Source: Hyphomicrobiales bacterium
GTDB taxonomy: Bacteria; Pseudomonadota; Alphaproteobacteria; Rhizobiales; Rhizobiaceae
Reading direction: 5' to 3'
Length of the DNA stretch: 64,000 nucleotides
Assembly: GCA_900469965.1 (NCBI GenBank)
Contig: UBZP01000004.1
Coordinates: forward strand, 1-64,000
Every line of letters begins with the position of its first letter. Positions within the stretch are counted from its first letter, which is position 1. The position numbers and the translations under genes are program-made. The notes under the pieces are model-generated. The model was not told where the DNA came from. It searched no databases and saw nothing but the letters and a program-made list of their open reading frames with translations. Below, one piece after another: positions 7,580 through 15,529 of the stretch.

Positions 7580-8062
7580 ATGCTCGGTACCAGATCCATC
7601 GCCATCGCCCTGTCCATGCTCTTCGCCGTCAGCCCCATCCTGCCCGCCACCGGTCAGGCCATGCCGAAGATGGCCGTCCAGCCGGTCCAGGCAGGCGAAG
7701 CCGGCGTCGACCTCGTTCGCTGCGAGGGGCGGCATTGCCGCGACTTCCGCCACGATCGCCGTGAGGCGCGCCGCGACTACAATCGTGGTTACCGCCACGG
7801 CTACTACAACGGCCACCGCGGCTATCGTTACGCCCGACCGGGCTACCGCTACCACGACGGCTACTGGTTCCCGCTGGCCGCCTTCGCCACCGGCGCCATC
7901 ATCGGCGGAGCGATCGCCGCCCCCCGTGCCCCGGTCTATTCCGGCGGCGGCAGCGCCCACACCCAGTGGTGCTACAGCCGCTATCGCTCCTACAGGGCTT
8001 TCGACAACACGTTCCAGCCCTATAGCGGTCCGCGCCAGCAGTGCTATTCGCCCTATGGCTGA
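7580..8062 (+). CDS. BA14K-family secreted protein
   Basis: This 160-residue protein has an N-terminal signal peptide ([19 protein letters not shown] to about residue 28). A Tyr/Arg/His-rich middle follows (repeated RGYR and GYRY), then a Gly/Ala hydrophobic stretch near residues 100-115 ([13 protein letters not shown]). The end is diagnostic: [19 protein letters not shown] with [11 protein letters not shown], the two-cysteine BA14K domain first known from the Brucella 14-kDa immunoreactive lectin-like protein. The family is almost confined to Rhizobiales. The ATG at 7580 was chosen because AGGAGG lies 10 bases upstream; an ATG at 7571 abuts that site too closely. Confidence 0.85.
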   Translation: MLGTRSIAIALSMLFAVSPILPATGQAMPKMAVQPVQAGEAGVDLVRCEGRHCRDFRHDRREARRDYNRGYRHGYYNGHRGYRYARPGYRYHDGYWFPLAAFATGAIIGGAIAAPRAPVYSGGGSAHTQWCYSRYRSYRAFDNTFQPYSGPRQQCYSPYG

Positions 8063-8112
8063 TCGGCGCGCTCCGGCTGCAGGTCGGGCACATGCGTCAT
8101 GAATTCCGCGCG

Positions 8113-8140
8113 CTCCGGGACCGGTGTCCCGGGGCGTTTT
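8113..8140 (+). terminator. Intrinsic terminator after the BA14K gene
   Basis: A perfect seven-base stem, CCGGGAC (8115-8121) with GTCCCGG (8126-8132), encloses a CGGT loop. GGCGTTTTCG follows. Confidence 0.75.
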
Positions 8141-8290
8141 CGTTGCATGCTGGCTGGTTCGACGATCCCCTCTCGCGATTCAGTTGGGTCTAATGTACAC
8201 GCCTGACCGGGGTTGGGAAGGGGTTTTGACCCCTCCCGCGCCACTTCGCCGCCGCCCATCGGGCACAGGAATTCGGCCGGCCATTCGCGA

Positions 8291-8307
8291 TTGACGTTTA
8301 CGTAAAA
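8291..8307. promoter_or_regulatory. Palindromic operator-like site upstream of the acyl-CoA dehydrogenase gene
   Basis: TTGACGTTTACGTAAAA contains the perfect palindrome TTTACGTAAA and an overlapping ACGTTTACGT. It lies about 85 bases upstream of the ATG and next to an AT-rich ATAAATAAT tract suited to a promoter. It resembles sites I recall for MerR-type regulators of branched-chain amino acid and fatty acid oxidation (LiuR), but no such regulator is encoded nearby. Confidence 0.5.
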
Positions 8308-8390
8308 ATAAATAATCTTCCGCGCATTGCACCGGACGCCCTCAGCCGTCATCCATGACGGACGGCGACGGTGGGGAATGGGAGGATCAT

Positions 8391-10172
8391 ATGTACAAGG
8401 CTCCGGTGGACGAGATCGCGTTCACCCTTCGCCACGTTGCCGGCCTGTCTGCCGCCATGGCCGAGGGCCGTCTCGACGGGCTCACCGACGACCTCGTCGA
8501 GGCGATCCTGGTCGAGGCCGGGCGCTTTGCCTCCGACGAGATCGCCCCGCTGGCCGAGATCGGCGACCGCCGCGGCGCGGTGCTCGAGGATGGCCAGGTC
8601 CGGACCCCGGAAGGCTGGGCGGCGCTCTACAGGGCCTGGGCGGCGGGCGGCTGGAATTCGCTGACCGCATCGGCGGAGTTCGGCGGCCAGGGCCTGCCGC
8701 ACATGCTGCACGTCGCGACGATGGAGATGTGGAACAGCGGCTCGATGGCCTTTGCGATCGGCCCGACGCTGACGATCGGCGCGGTCGAGGCGCTGGCGGC
8801 CCATGGCGCCGAGGCGCTCAAGCGCACCTACCTGCCGAAGATGGTGTCCGGGGAGTGGATGGGGTCGATGAACCTCACCGAGCCGCATGCAGGCTCCGAC
8901 CTCGGCGTGATGAAGACGCGGGCGGAGCGGCGCGGCGACGGCACCTACCGCATCTTCGGCCAGAAGATCTTCATCACCTACGGCGAGCACGACTTCACCG
9001 ACAACATCGTCCACCTGGTGCTGGCGCGCCTGCCGGATGCGCCGGCCGGGACCCGCGGCATCTCGCTGTTCCTGGTGCCGAAGTTCCTCGTCGACGCCGA
9101 TGGCTCGCTCGGCGCCCGCAACGACGTCTACTGCCACTCCATCGAGCACAAGCTCGGCATCCACGGCTCGCCCACCTGCACGATGATCTACGGCGACGGC
9201 CGTTTCGGCGACGAGCCCGGCGCGATCGGCTGGCTGGTCGGCGAGGAGAACAGGGGGCTCGCCTGCATGTTCACGATGATGAACAACGCCCGGCTCGCCG
9301 TCGGCATGCAGGGGGTGGCGATCGCCGAGGCCGCCACCCAGAAGGCGCTTGCCTATGCCAGGGAGCGGACCCAGGGCCGGGCGCCGGGGTGGCAGGGCTC
9401 GGGCATGAGCCCGATCATCGAGCATCCCGACGTCGCCCGCATGCTCCTGACGATGAAGGCGCTGACGCAGGGCGCGCGCGCCATCACCTATGCCTGCGCC
9501 CATGCGGTCGACATGGCCCATGCGACAAAGGGCGACGAGGCCCGCCACTGGGCCGAGCGCGCGAGCCTCCTGACGCCGATCGCCAAGAGCTTCGCCACCG
9601 ATGCCGGCGTCGACGTCGCCTCGCTCGGCGTGCAGGTGCACGGCGGCATGGGCTTCATCGAGGAGACGGGGGCCGCCCGCCTCTATCGCGATGCCCGCAT
9701 CGCCCCGATCTACGAAGGCACGAACGGCATCCAGGCGATCGACCTCGTCACCCGCAAGCTGCCGCTGTCGGAGGGCGCGCAACTGCGCGGCTTCGTCGCC
9801 GAGTTGCGCGCGATCGCCGAGGCCGTCCGCGCCTCGAACGACCCGGCCTTCGGCGAGACCGCCGAGCGGCTGGAGGCGAGCCTGGCCGATCTGGAATCGG
9901 CCACCGAATGGCTCGACAGGGCATTGGCCGAAGGACGGCAGGCGGAAGCGCTGGCCGGGGCCACGCCCTACCAGCGACTATTCGGCCTCGCCCTGACCGG
10001 CGCCTATCTCGCCAGGGGCGGGCTCGCCGACGCCGGCGACGGCCGCCGCGACGAGCGCGTCGCGCTCTGCCGCTTCGCCGCCGAGAACATGCTGGCCGAG
10101 ACCGCCGCCCTAAAGGACCGCGTCGTCCGCGGCGCCCCCAGCCTGGCGGCCGCCCGCGCGGCACTGGACTAG
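8391..10172 (+). CDS. Acyl-CoA dehydrogenase (DmdC-like, long form)
   Basis: This 593-residue flavoenzyme should introduce the alpha-beta double bond in an acyl-CoA thioester. It is of the roughly 600-residue type that includes 3-methylthiopropanoyl-CoA dehydrogenase and many fatty-acyl enzymes. After a short N-terminal segment come the acyl-CoA dehydrogenase domains: GSMNLTEPHAGSDLG (flavin and substrate contacts), QKIFITYGEHD, then the signature IYEGTNGIQAIDL, whose Glu is the expected catalytic base. A four-helix C-terminal extension follows. The ATG at 8391 has GGGAGG just upstream. An enoyl-CoA hydratase follows after 343 bp of repeat-bearing DNA, consistent with beta-oxidation, but the gap argues against a simple operon. 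The substrate is not determinable here. Confidence 0.88.
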   Translation: MYKAPVDEIAFTLRHVAGLSAAMAEGRLDGLTDDLVEAILVEAGRFASDEIAPLAEIGDRRGAVLEDGQVRTPEGWAALYRAWAAGGWNSLTASAEFGGQGLPHMLHVATMEMWNSGSMAFAIGPTLTIGAVEALAAHGAEALKRTYLPKMVSGEWMGSMNLTEPHAGSDLGVMKTRAERRGDGTYRIFGQKIFITYGEHDFTDNIVHLVLARLPDAPAGTRGISLFLVPKFLVDADGSLGARNDVYCHSIEHKLGIHGSPTCTMIYGDGRFGDEPGAIGWLVGEENRGLACMFTMMNNARLAVGMQGVAIAEAATQKALAYARERTQGRAPGWQGSGMSPIIEHPDVARMLLTMKALTQGARAITYACAHAVDMAHATKGDEARHWAERASLLTPIAKSFATDAGVDVASLGVQVHGGMGFIEETGAARLYRDARIAPIYEGTNGIQAIDLVTRKLPLSEGAQLRGFVAELRAIAEAVRASNDPAFGETAERLEASLADLESATEWLDRALAEGRQAEALAGATPYQRLFGLALTGAYLARGGLADAGDGRRDERVALCRFAAENMLAETAALKDRVVRGAPSLAAARAALD

Positions 10173-10224
10173 GCGCGGAGGTACCCCCCGCGCGCTGGAT
10201 CGGTCGCTGCAGTTCACTGACCCT

Positions 10225-10470
10225 CGTGTGACCGGAGGGGAGAGAAAGGCAGACCGCCCTCACGGGAGGTCGGCGCGCATCGCAGCGGCGGAGCCGCACC
10301 CTCCCCTCGAGGGGGAGGGTCGGCGCGAAGCGCCGGGGTGGGGTGATTTTGCCGCCATGGCCGCACGGTGGCGGTGACAGGTCGCGCGATGCCGGCGGCA
10401 GCGCCTGCCGCGGTCACACCCACCTGCAGCTTCGCTGCCCCACCGAGGGGGAGGCAGCGCGGCTACACGG
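10225..10470. repeat. GC-rich palindromic intergenic repeat cluster
   Basis: ACCCTCCCCTCGAGGGGGAGGGT (10298-10320) forms a strong hairpin. It is followed by TCGGCGCGAAGCGCCGGGGTGGGG. A second related unit with CCACCGAGGGGGAGGCAGCG lies at about 10440-10465. This ACCCTCCCC...GAAGCGCCGGGGTGGGG pattern is a common mobile-like intergenic palindrome in Rhizobiales. The remainder of 10173-10515 shows no gene. Confidence 0.65.
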
Positions 10471-10515
10471 AACGATACGCCAGGCGCGATTTGCGCCCAC
10501 GAAGAAAGGAACGAC

Positions 10516-11265
10516 ATGAGCGATCACATCCTGATCGAGCGGCCGCAATCCGCTCCCGGCGTGCAGGTGATCCGGCTGAACCGGCCGGAGAAGAAGAACG
10601 CCATCACCCGCGCCATGTACCAGACGCTGACCGATGCGATGCGCAGCGCCGACGTCGACCCGGCGGTGCGGGCCACCCTGCTGCTCGGCTCGGAGGGCTG
10701 CTTTTCCGCCGGCAACGACATGGCCGATTTCCTCGCCGTCGCCATGGGCGGCACGATGGGCCGGGAAGTGGTCGACTTCCTCCATGCGCTCGCCGCGCAC
10801 AACAAGCCGATCGTCTCCGGCGTCGACGGCCTGGCGATCGGCATCGGCACGACGATCCACCTGCACTGCGACATGACGGTCGCCTCGCCGCGGTCGGTTT
10901 TCCGGACACCCTTCGTCGATCTGGCGCTGGTGCCGGAGGCCGCATCCAGCCTGATCGCGCCGCGGCTGATGGGCCATCAGCGCGCCTTTGCGCTGCTCGT
11001 CGCCGGCGAGGCCTTCACCGCCGAGGCGGCGCATGCGGCCGGTCTCGTCTGGAAGGTGGCCGAGGCGGCCGAGGCGGAGGCGCTGGCCATCGCGACCAGC
11101 CTGGCCGCCAAGCCGCCCGAGGCCCTGCGGGCCGCGCGCGACCTGATGCGCGGCGACCGGGAGGAGGTTGCCGGCCGGATCGACGAGGAGGCGCACCAGT
11201 TCTCTGTCCGGCTGCGCAGCGCCGAGGCCCGCGCCGCCTTCGAGGCCTTCATGGCGCGGAAGTGA
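10516..11265 (+). CDS. Enoyl-CoA hydratase/isomerase family protein
   Basis: This 249-residue crotonase-fold protein probably hydrates or isomerises an enoyl-CoA. The N-terminal signature VIRLNRPEKKNAI is typical of the family. The oxyanion-hole regions are CFSAGNDMADF and GLAIGIGTTIHLHCD. FRTPFVDLALVPEAASSLIAPRLMG follows the usual substrate-binding helix. In hydratases the two catalytic glutamates lie around GExF and PEAGS. Here the second region has PEAAS, but the first catalytic position is less clear (HLHCDM), so an isomerase role is possible. AAGAAAGGAA upstream serves as the ribosome site. It lies downstream of an acyl-CoA dehydrogenase on the same strand. Confidence 0.85.
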   Translation: MSDHILIERPQSAPGVQVIRLNRPEKKNAITRAMYQTLTDAMRSADVDPAVRATLLLGSEGCFSAGNDMADFLAVAMGGTMGREVVDFLHALAAHNKPIVSGVDGLAIGIGTTIHLHCDMTVASPRSVFRTPFVDLALVPEAASSLIAPRLMGHQRAFALLVAGEAFTAEAAHAAGLVWKVAEAAEAEALAIATSLAAKPPEALRAARDLMRGDREEVAGRIDEEAHQFSVRLRSAEARAAFEAFMARK

Positions 11266-11320
11266 CCGGCGCGGTCCCCGCCCTCCGACATTTCGGCGGG
11301 CTGCTGTCAGCGGCGGCGGT

Positions 11321-12211
11321 TCAGCCGAAATAGCCTGCCGTCGCGATATCCTCGATCAGGCCCGCCTCCCGCGGCGCCCAGCCGAGCAGGGCGCGGGTGT
11401 GAGCGCTCGAGGCCGGTACGTCCATGCCGGCGAAATGGGCAAACCAGGTGAAGTGTGCGGCCGCCTCCTCGCCGGACTTTGCCACCACGGGCAAGTTCAG
11501 GCCGCGCCCGATCGTCTCCGCGATCCTTCTGAACGGCACGCTTTCCTCGTCGATCGCATGGTAGGGACCGCCGCTGCCGCCGTGCTCGATCGCCAGGCGA
11601 AAGACCCGGGCGGCATCGCGCCGGTGGACGGCCGCCCAGCGGTTGGAGCCGTCGCCGATATAGGCCGACACGCCGGTCTCGCGGGCAAGACGGATCAGGA
11701 ACGGTACGAAGCCGTGGTCGCCGGCGCCGTGCACCGACGGCGGCAGGCGCACGACCGCAGCCCGCACCCCGCGCGCGGCGAGCGCGGCCGCCGCCGCCTC
11801 CGAGGCGCGGGGATAGGCGGCGCTGGCAGCCGGTGGCCGGTCGGCCTCGACGGCGAGGCGGCCTGGCGCCAGCCGCGCCAGGCCCGAGGTGACGAGCAGA
11901 GGGCGATCGCTGCCTTCCAGCGCCGACCCGAGCGCCTCGATCGCCTGCATGTCGACCCGGCTGTTTTCCGCGAATTTCGAGAAATCGTGGTCGAAGGCCG
12001 TATGGATCACGCCATCGACCGAGGCGGCCGCGCGGCGCAGGCCGTCGGGATCGCGCAGGTCGCCATGGTGGACTTCGGCGCCGGCTGCCGAAAGCGTGGC
12101 AGCGCCCGCTTCCGAGCGGGCGAGGCCGATGACGCGGTGGCCCGCGCCGATCAGGTCCGCAACGACGGCCGAGCCGACGAAACCGGTCGCACCGGTAACA
12201 AGAATGCGCAT
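11321..12211 (-). CDS. NAD-dependent epimerase/dehydratase family protein (extended SDR)
   Basis: This 296-residue protein of the atypical extended short-chain dehydrogenase group starts with the nucleotide-binding motif RILVTGATGFVGSAV. A second strand ends in HHGDLRD. The usual Ser-Tyr-x3-Lys triad is weak: LLVTSGLA supplies a serine, and AAYPRASEAA has the tyrosine with no lysine at +4, as in SDRa5-like members. Catalysis on a sugar nucleotide is therefore doubtful and the substrate unknown. The ATG at 12211 was chosen because it begins the Rossmann strand exactly. It is transcribed divergently from an XRE-type regulator across a 102-bp gap containing a palindrome, so that regulator probably controls it. 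Confidence 0.8.
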   Translation of the reverse strand: MRILVTGATGFVGSAVVADLIGAGHRVIGLARSEAGAATLSAAGAEVHHGDLRDPDGLRRAAASVDGVIHTAFDHDFSKFAENSRVDMQAIEALGSALEGSDRPLLVTSGLARLAPGRLAVEADRPPAASAAYPRASEAAAAALAARGVRAAVVRLPPSVHGAGDHGFVPFLIRLARETGVSAYIGDGSNRWAAVHRRDAARVFRLAIEHGGSGGPYHAIDEESVPFRRIAETIGRGLNLPVVAKSGEEAAAHFTWFAHFAGMDVPASSAHTRALLGWAPREAGLIEDIATAGYFG

Positions 12212-12265
12212 GTGAATGTCTCCGTTCTGATGATGGAGACACTCATGGCAGATGTGATATGCTGG

Positions 12266-12293
12266 TAAAGTAGTGACTTTATCATGGTATAAT
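12266..12293. promoter_or_regulatory. Palindromic operator and -10 element between epimerase and XRE regulator genes
   Basis: TAAAGT (12266-12271) and ACTTTA (12276-12281) form a perfect inverted repeat with four bases between. A consensus -10 hexamer TATAAT follows at 12288-12293, 21 bases before the regulator's start codon. A protein bound at the palindrome would cover the -35/spacer of this promoter and lie close to the epimerase start, fitting joint control by the adjacent regulator. Confidence 0.6.
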
Positions 12294-12313
12294 AACCAAC
12301 GGGATCGCAGGCC

Positions 12314-13153
12314 GTGACGACCGAAAACCAGCTCGGGCTCTACCTCAAGGATCGACGCGCAAGGCTCGACCCCAAGGCCTTCGGCCTGTCGGGGCGAAGG
12401 CGCACGCCCGGCCTGCGCCGGGAAGAGGTGGCCCAGCGCGCCAACATCAGCGCCACCTGGTACACCTGGCTGGAACAGGGCCGCGGCGGCGCGCCGTCGG
12501 CCGACGTGCTCGACCGCATCGCCCGCGCCCTGATGCTGACCGATGCCGAGCGCGAGCATCTGTTCCTGGTCGGGCTCGGGCGCCAGCCCGAGGTCCGCTA
12601 CGCGGCGGCCGAAGGGGTCACGCCGCGGTTGCAGCGCGTGCTCGATGCTTTCGAGCTGAGCCCGGCGCTGGTGAAGACGCCGACCTGGGACGTCGTCGCC
12701 TGGAACCGGGCCGCCGCGGTCGTGCTCACCGACTACGGCGCGCTGCCGCCGGAGGCGCGCAACATCCTCCGCCTTATCTTCCTCGATCCCCGCGTGCGGG
12801 CGGCGCAATTCGACTGGCAGGGCGTCGCCCGTTTCGTCGTGGCCGCATTCCGCGCCGACGTCGCGCGCGCCGGCGCGGCGGCGAAGGCCGAGGTGCTGGT
12901 GGAGGAACTCTGCCGGTCGAGCCCCGAGTTCGCGGCCATGTGGCGCGACAACGACGTGCGCCGACATGGCGAGGGTCTCAAGCAGCTGCATCACCCGGCG
13001 GCCGGCCCGATCGCTTTCGAATATTCCGCCTTTTCGGTCGACGGCCGCCCCGATCTCGGCATGGTCGTTTACAATCCGGCGACGGCGGAAGATGCCGAGC
13101 GGGTCAGGGCCTTGATCGACGGCAGCCGCATCGCGTCCCGCGCCGAACGGTGA
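12314..13153 (+). CDS. XRE-family regulator with MmyB-like ligand-binding domain
   Basis: This is a 279-residue transcription factor. Residues 1-75 hold the helix-turn-helix of the MmyB type: LGLYLKDRRARLDP, then RRRTPGLRREEVAQRANIS and TWYTWLEQGRG. The rest matches the MmyB ligand-binding domain (PTWDVVAWNRAAAVVL; RNILRLIFLDP; HPAAGPIAFEYSAFSV; LGMVVYNPATAED). These regulators usually act on an adjacent divergent oxidoreductase gene. The start is a GTG, since no ATG precedes the conserved N-terminus, and the leader after the predicted promoter would be very short (about 14 bases). Confidence 0.85.
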   Translation: MTTENQLGLYLKDRRARLDPKAFGLSGRRRTPGLRREEVAQRANISATWYTWLEQGRGGAPSADVLDRIARALMLTDAEREHLFLVGLGRQPEVRYAAAEGVTPRLQRVLDAFELSPALVKTPTWDVVAWNRAAAVVLTDYGALPPEARNILRLIFLDPRVRAAQFDWQGVARFVVAAFRADVARAGAAAKAEVLVEELCRSSPEFAAMWRDNDVRRHGEGLKQLHHPAAGPIAFEYSAFSVDGRPDLGMVVYNPATAEDAERVRALIDGSRIASRAER

Positions 13154-13180
13154 CCGGCAGGCACCGCCGGCATTCCACGC

Positions 13181-14431
13181 TCACTTCTGCAGCAGCGCCA
13201 CCGCCTCCACATGCGACGACCACAGGAACTGGTCAATCGGCGTCACCCCGGCGATGCGGTAGCCGCCGGCCGTCAGGATCGAAAGATCGCGGGCGAGCGT
13301 CACCGGATTGCAGGAGACGGCGGCGATGGTCTTCACGCCCGAGCGGGCGAGCTCGCGACACTGGTCCTCGGCGCCGGCCCGCGGCGGGTCGAACACGACG
13401 GCATCGAAGACTTTCAGCTCCGAGGCCATCAGCGGCCGGCGGAACAGGTCGCGCTTCTCGACGGTGACGGGCTTCAGGCCCTGCGCGTGGCGGGCGGCGT
13501 GATCGAGCGCCCGCAGCGCCTTCTCGTCGCCCTCGACCGCATGCACCCGGGCGTTCCGGGCGATCCTGAGCGCGAAGGTGCCGGAGCCGGAAAAGAGATC
13601 GGCCACCCGCTTCGCCTTGGAAAGATGGCCGAGCACCAGCGCCGCCATCGCGTCCTCGGCTTCCTTCGTCGCCTGGACGAAGCCGCCCGGCGGTGGCGAT
13701 ACCGCCACGCCGTCGAAATCGAGCAGCGGTTTCTGCGGCTCGATCAGGATTTCGCCGTCATGGGTGACACGGGCGATGCCCTTCAGCTTCAGCACGCATT
13801 CGGTCACCGCCCGGCGCTGGCGGTCGCCCGGCTTGCGCACGCCCTCGAAGGCGAGGTCGAGGCCGGACAGCGTTTCCAGGACGGTGACGCGGAAGGGCTG
13901 GCTGTCGGTCGCAAGCGCCGCCGCGATCGCCCGGATCGCCTCCAGCCGCGCGACGATGCCGGGCCGGCTGATCGGACATTCGCCGATGTCGACGATATGG
14001 TGGCTGCCGGCCTGGTTGAAGCCGAGCAGCAGCGCCTTCTCGGTCTGGCGCGCGGTGAAGACCACCCGCCGGCGCTCCGCCGGGCGGGCGATCACCAGCG
14101 GCGCCACCGCCGGCGTCAGCCCCTTCGATTTCAGCGCATCGACCACGAGCCCGCGCTTGAAGGCATGGTAGAGCGCGTCGGAGGCATGCTGCAGCGAACA
14201 GCCGCCGCAGGTGCCGTTCCTGCCGTCCGGGCCGAAATGCGGACAGGCCGGCGCGATCCGCTCGGGCGAGGCCACGGATGTCGAGATCACCGTGCCGTGG
14301 CTCTTCACCCTGGCGATCGCCACCGTCTCCCCGGGCAGGGTGAAGGGAACGTAGACCGGCCCGTCGGGGCCTCCGGCGATCCCGTCGCCGCCGCTGCCGA
14401 GCCTGTCGATGGTCACCGTCTGCGTGCTCAT
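13181..14431 (-). CDS. TrmA/RlmD-type RNA (uracil-5-)-methyltransferase
   Basis: This 416-residue enzyme should methylate uridine C5 in rRNA or tRNA using S-adenosylmethionine. An N-terminal OB/TRAM-like stretch comes first (VTIDRLGSGGDGIA). An iron-sulfur cluster motif follows (ACPHFGPDGRNGTCGGC). The SAM-binding Rossmann part has VADLFSGSGTFALRIA, with FDAVVFDPPRAGA as the DPPR block. VSCNPVTLARD carries the catalytic Cys of the (S)CNPxTLARD motif. Its ATG overlaps the tlyA stop by four bases, so it is translationally coupled to tlyA. Confidence 0.88.
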   Translation of the reverse strand: MSTQTVTIDRLGSGGDGIAGGPDGPVYVPFTLPGETVAIARVKSHGTVISTSVASPERIAPACPHFGPDGRNGTCGGCSLQHASDALYHAFKRGLVVDALKSKGLTPAVAPLVIARPAERRRVVFTARQTEKALLLGFNQAGSHHIVDIGECPISRPGIVARLEAIRAIAAALATDSQPFRVTVLETLSGLDLAFEGVRKPGDRQRRAVTECVLKLKGIARVTHDGEILIEPQKPLLDFDGVAVSPPPGGFVQATKEAEDAMAALVLGHLSKAKRVADLFSGSGTFALRIARNARVHAVEGDEKALRALDHAARHAQGLKPVTVEKRDLFRRPLMASELKVFDAVVFDPPRAGAEDQCRELARSGVKTIAAVSCNPVTLARDLSILTAGGYRIAGVTPIDQFLWSSHVEAVALLQK

Positions 14432-15180
14432 GTCCTGCGTCCTGCGAGAAGATATTCCTGGTTGCCGTCGCCGCCGGCAATGGGGGAGGGGATGATGCCG
14501 AGGCTTTCCCAGCCGATCTCGTCGGTGAGCCAGCGTTCCAGGCCGGCGGCGATCGCCGGGCCGCTCGAAGGATCCTTCAGGAGCCCGCCCTTGCCGATCG
14601 CGGCGCGTCCGGCCTCGAATTGCGGCTTGACCAGAAGCGCGCAGAAGGCGCCGGGTGCTGTGAGGGAAAGTGCCGGCGGCAGGGCCAGCCTCAGCGAGAT
14701 GAAGGAGACGTCGGAGACGACGCATCCGATCGTCCGCCCGGCGATGTGCCCGGCGGCGAGCGCGCGGGCGTTCAGGCCTTCGAGACTGGTCACGCGCGGG
14801 TCGCCGCCGATGCGCGGATGCATCTGCCCGTGGCCGACGTCGACGGCCGTGACATGGCGCGCGCCGCGTTCGAGCAGCACTTGCGTGAAGCCGCCGGTCG
14901 AGGCGCCGATGTCGAGACAGTCTCGCCCCGCAGGATCGAGTCCGAACCGGTCGAGCGCCGCCACCAGCTTCAGCGCCGCCCGGGAGACGTAGTCCTGCGC
15001 CGGATCGTCGATCGTGATCGCGGCATCCGCGCCGACCGCGGCGCCCGCCTTCGTCACCGTCCTGCCCTCGACGCTCACGGTGCCGCGCGCGATCGCGTCG
15101 CGGGCGCGCGAGCGGCTGTCGAAGAGCCCGCGCGAGACGAGCAGCTGGTCGAGACGGGTGGAAGGGGCCTGATCGGACAT
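14428..15180 (-). CDS. tlyA: TlyA-family rRNA methyltransferase/hemolysin-like protein
   Basis: This 250-residue protein has an S4 RNA-binding domain (residues about 8-65, RLDQLLVSRGLFDSRSRARD) joined to an FtsJ-like methyltransferase domain (CLDIGASTGGFTQVLLERGA as motif I, VVSDVSFISL, then LVKPQFEAGR). TlyA proteins 2'-O-methylate cytidines in 16S and/or 23S rRNA. The historical name hemolysin reflects early screens. In related Rhizobiaceae this gene follows dxs directly; here a chemoreceptor gene in the opposite orientation lies between them. Confidence 0.87.
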   Translation of the reverse strand: MSDQAPSTRLDQLLVSRGLFDSRSRARDAIARGTVSVEGRTVTKAGAAVGADAAITIDDPAQDYVSRAALKLVAALDRFGLDPAGRDCLDIGASTGGFTQVLLERGARHVTAVDVGHGQMHPRIGGDPRVTSLEGLNARALAAGHIAGRTIGCVVSDVSFISLRLALPPALSLTAPGAFCALLVKPQFEAGRAAIGKGGLLKDPSSGPAIAAGLERWLTDEIGWESLGIIPSPIAGGDGNQEYLLAGRRT

Positions 15181-15529
15181 CGCCCCTCAATGACGCCTGC
15201 CGGCCGCGCTGGCAAGTCCGGTGGCCGCGGAATTGTCCGAACGCGCCCGGCAGGCCTCGATATCGCCCCTGCCGGGCCCGGCCGCAGCCGGCAGGCGCCG
15301 TGCCCCGACATGACGCGGACCCCGTTCCGGTGAAAGGCCGGATTCACCAAATTTTTAGGCAGGATGGTTATGACCTATATTGATTTTCGAGGCTGACGAC
15401 TCCCTCCCGCGTGCCATGACCGGCGCCCATCGTTGTGTCCCCCAATCATGTCTTTCAGCGCCATGACGCTCGCGCACGGCTGCGGTCGACCCCGACTGCC
15501 TGCCGCGCCGGCTCAGTAGGAGTTCTACC
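15181..15529. other. Divergent promoter region between tlyA and the chemoreceptor
   Basis: No gene was seen in about 350 bp. The sequence near 15340-15395 is relatively AT-rich (CACCAAATTTTTAGGC; CCTATATTGATTTTCG) and is the likely promoter zone for the chemoreceptor. GTAGGAG lies 7 bases before the chemoreceptor ATG. Confidence 0.5.

Larger units (their letters stand above)
8063..8390. other. Intergenic region between the BA14K and acyl-CoA dehydrogenase genes
   Basis: Apart from the terminator and the palindromic operator-like site listed separately, this region shows no coding frame. A short GC-rich stretch around 8205-8250 (GGGGTTTTGACCCCTCCC) can fold locally. Confidence 0.5.

Noticed and set aside
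10225-10470. Possible CRISPR array or transposon end
   Set aside because: Only palindromic intergenic repeats without regular spacers, target duplications or a transposase gene were seen.
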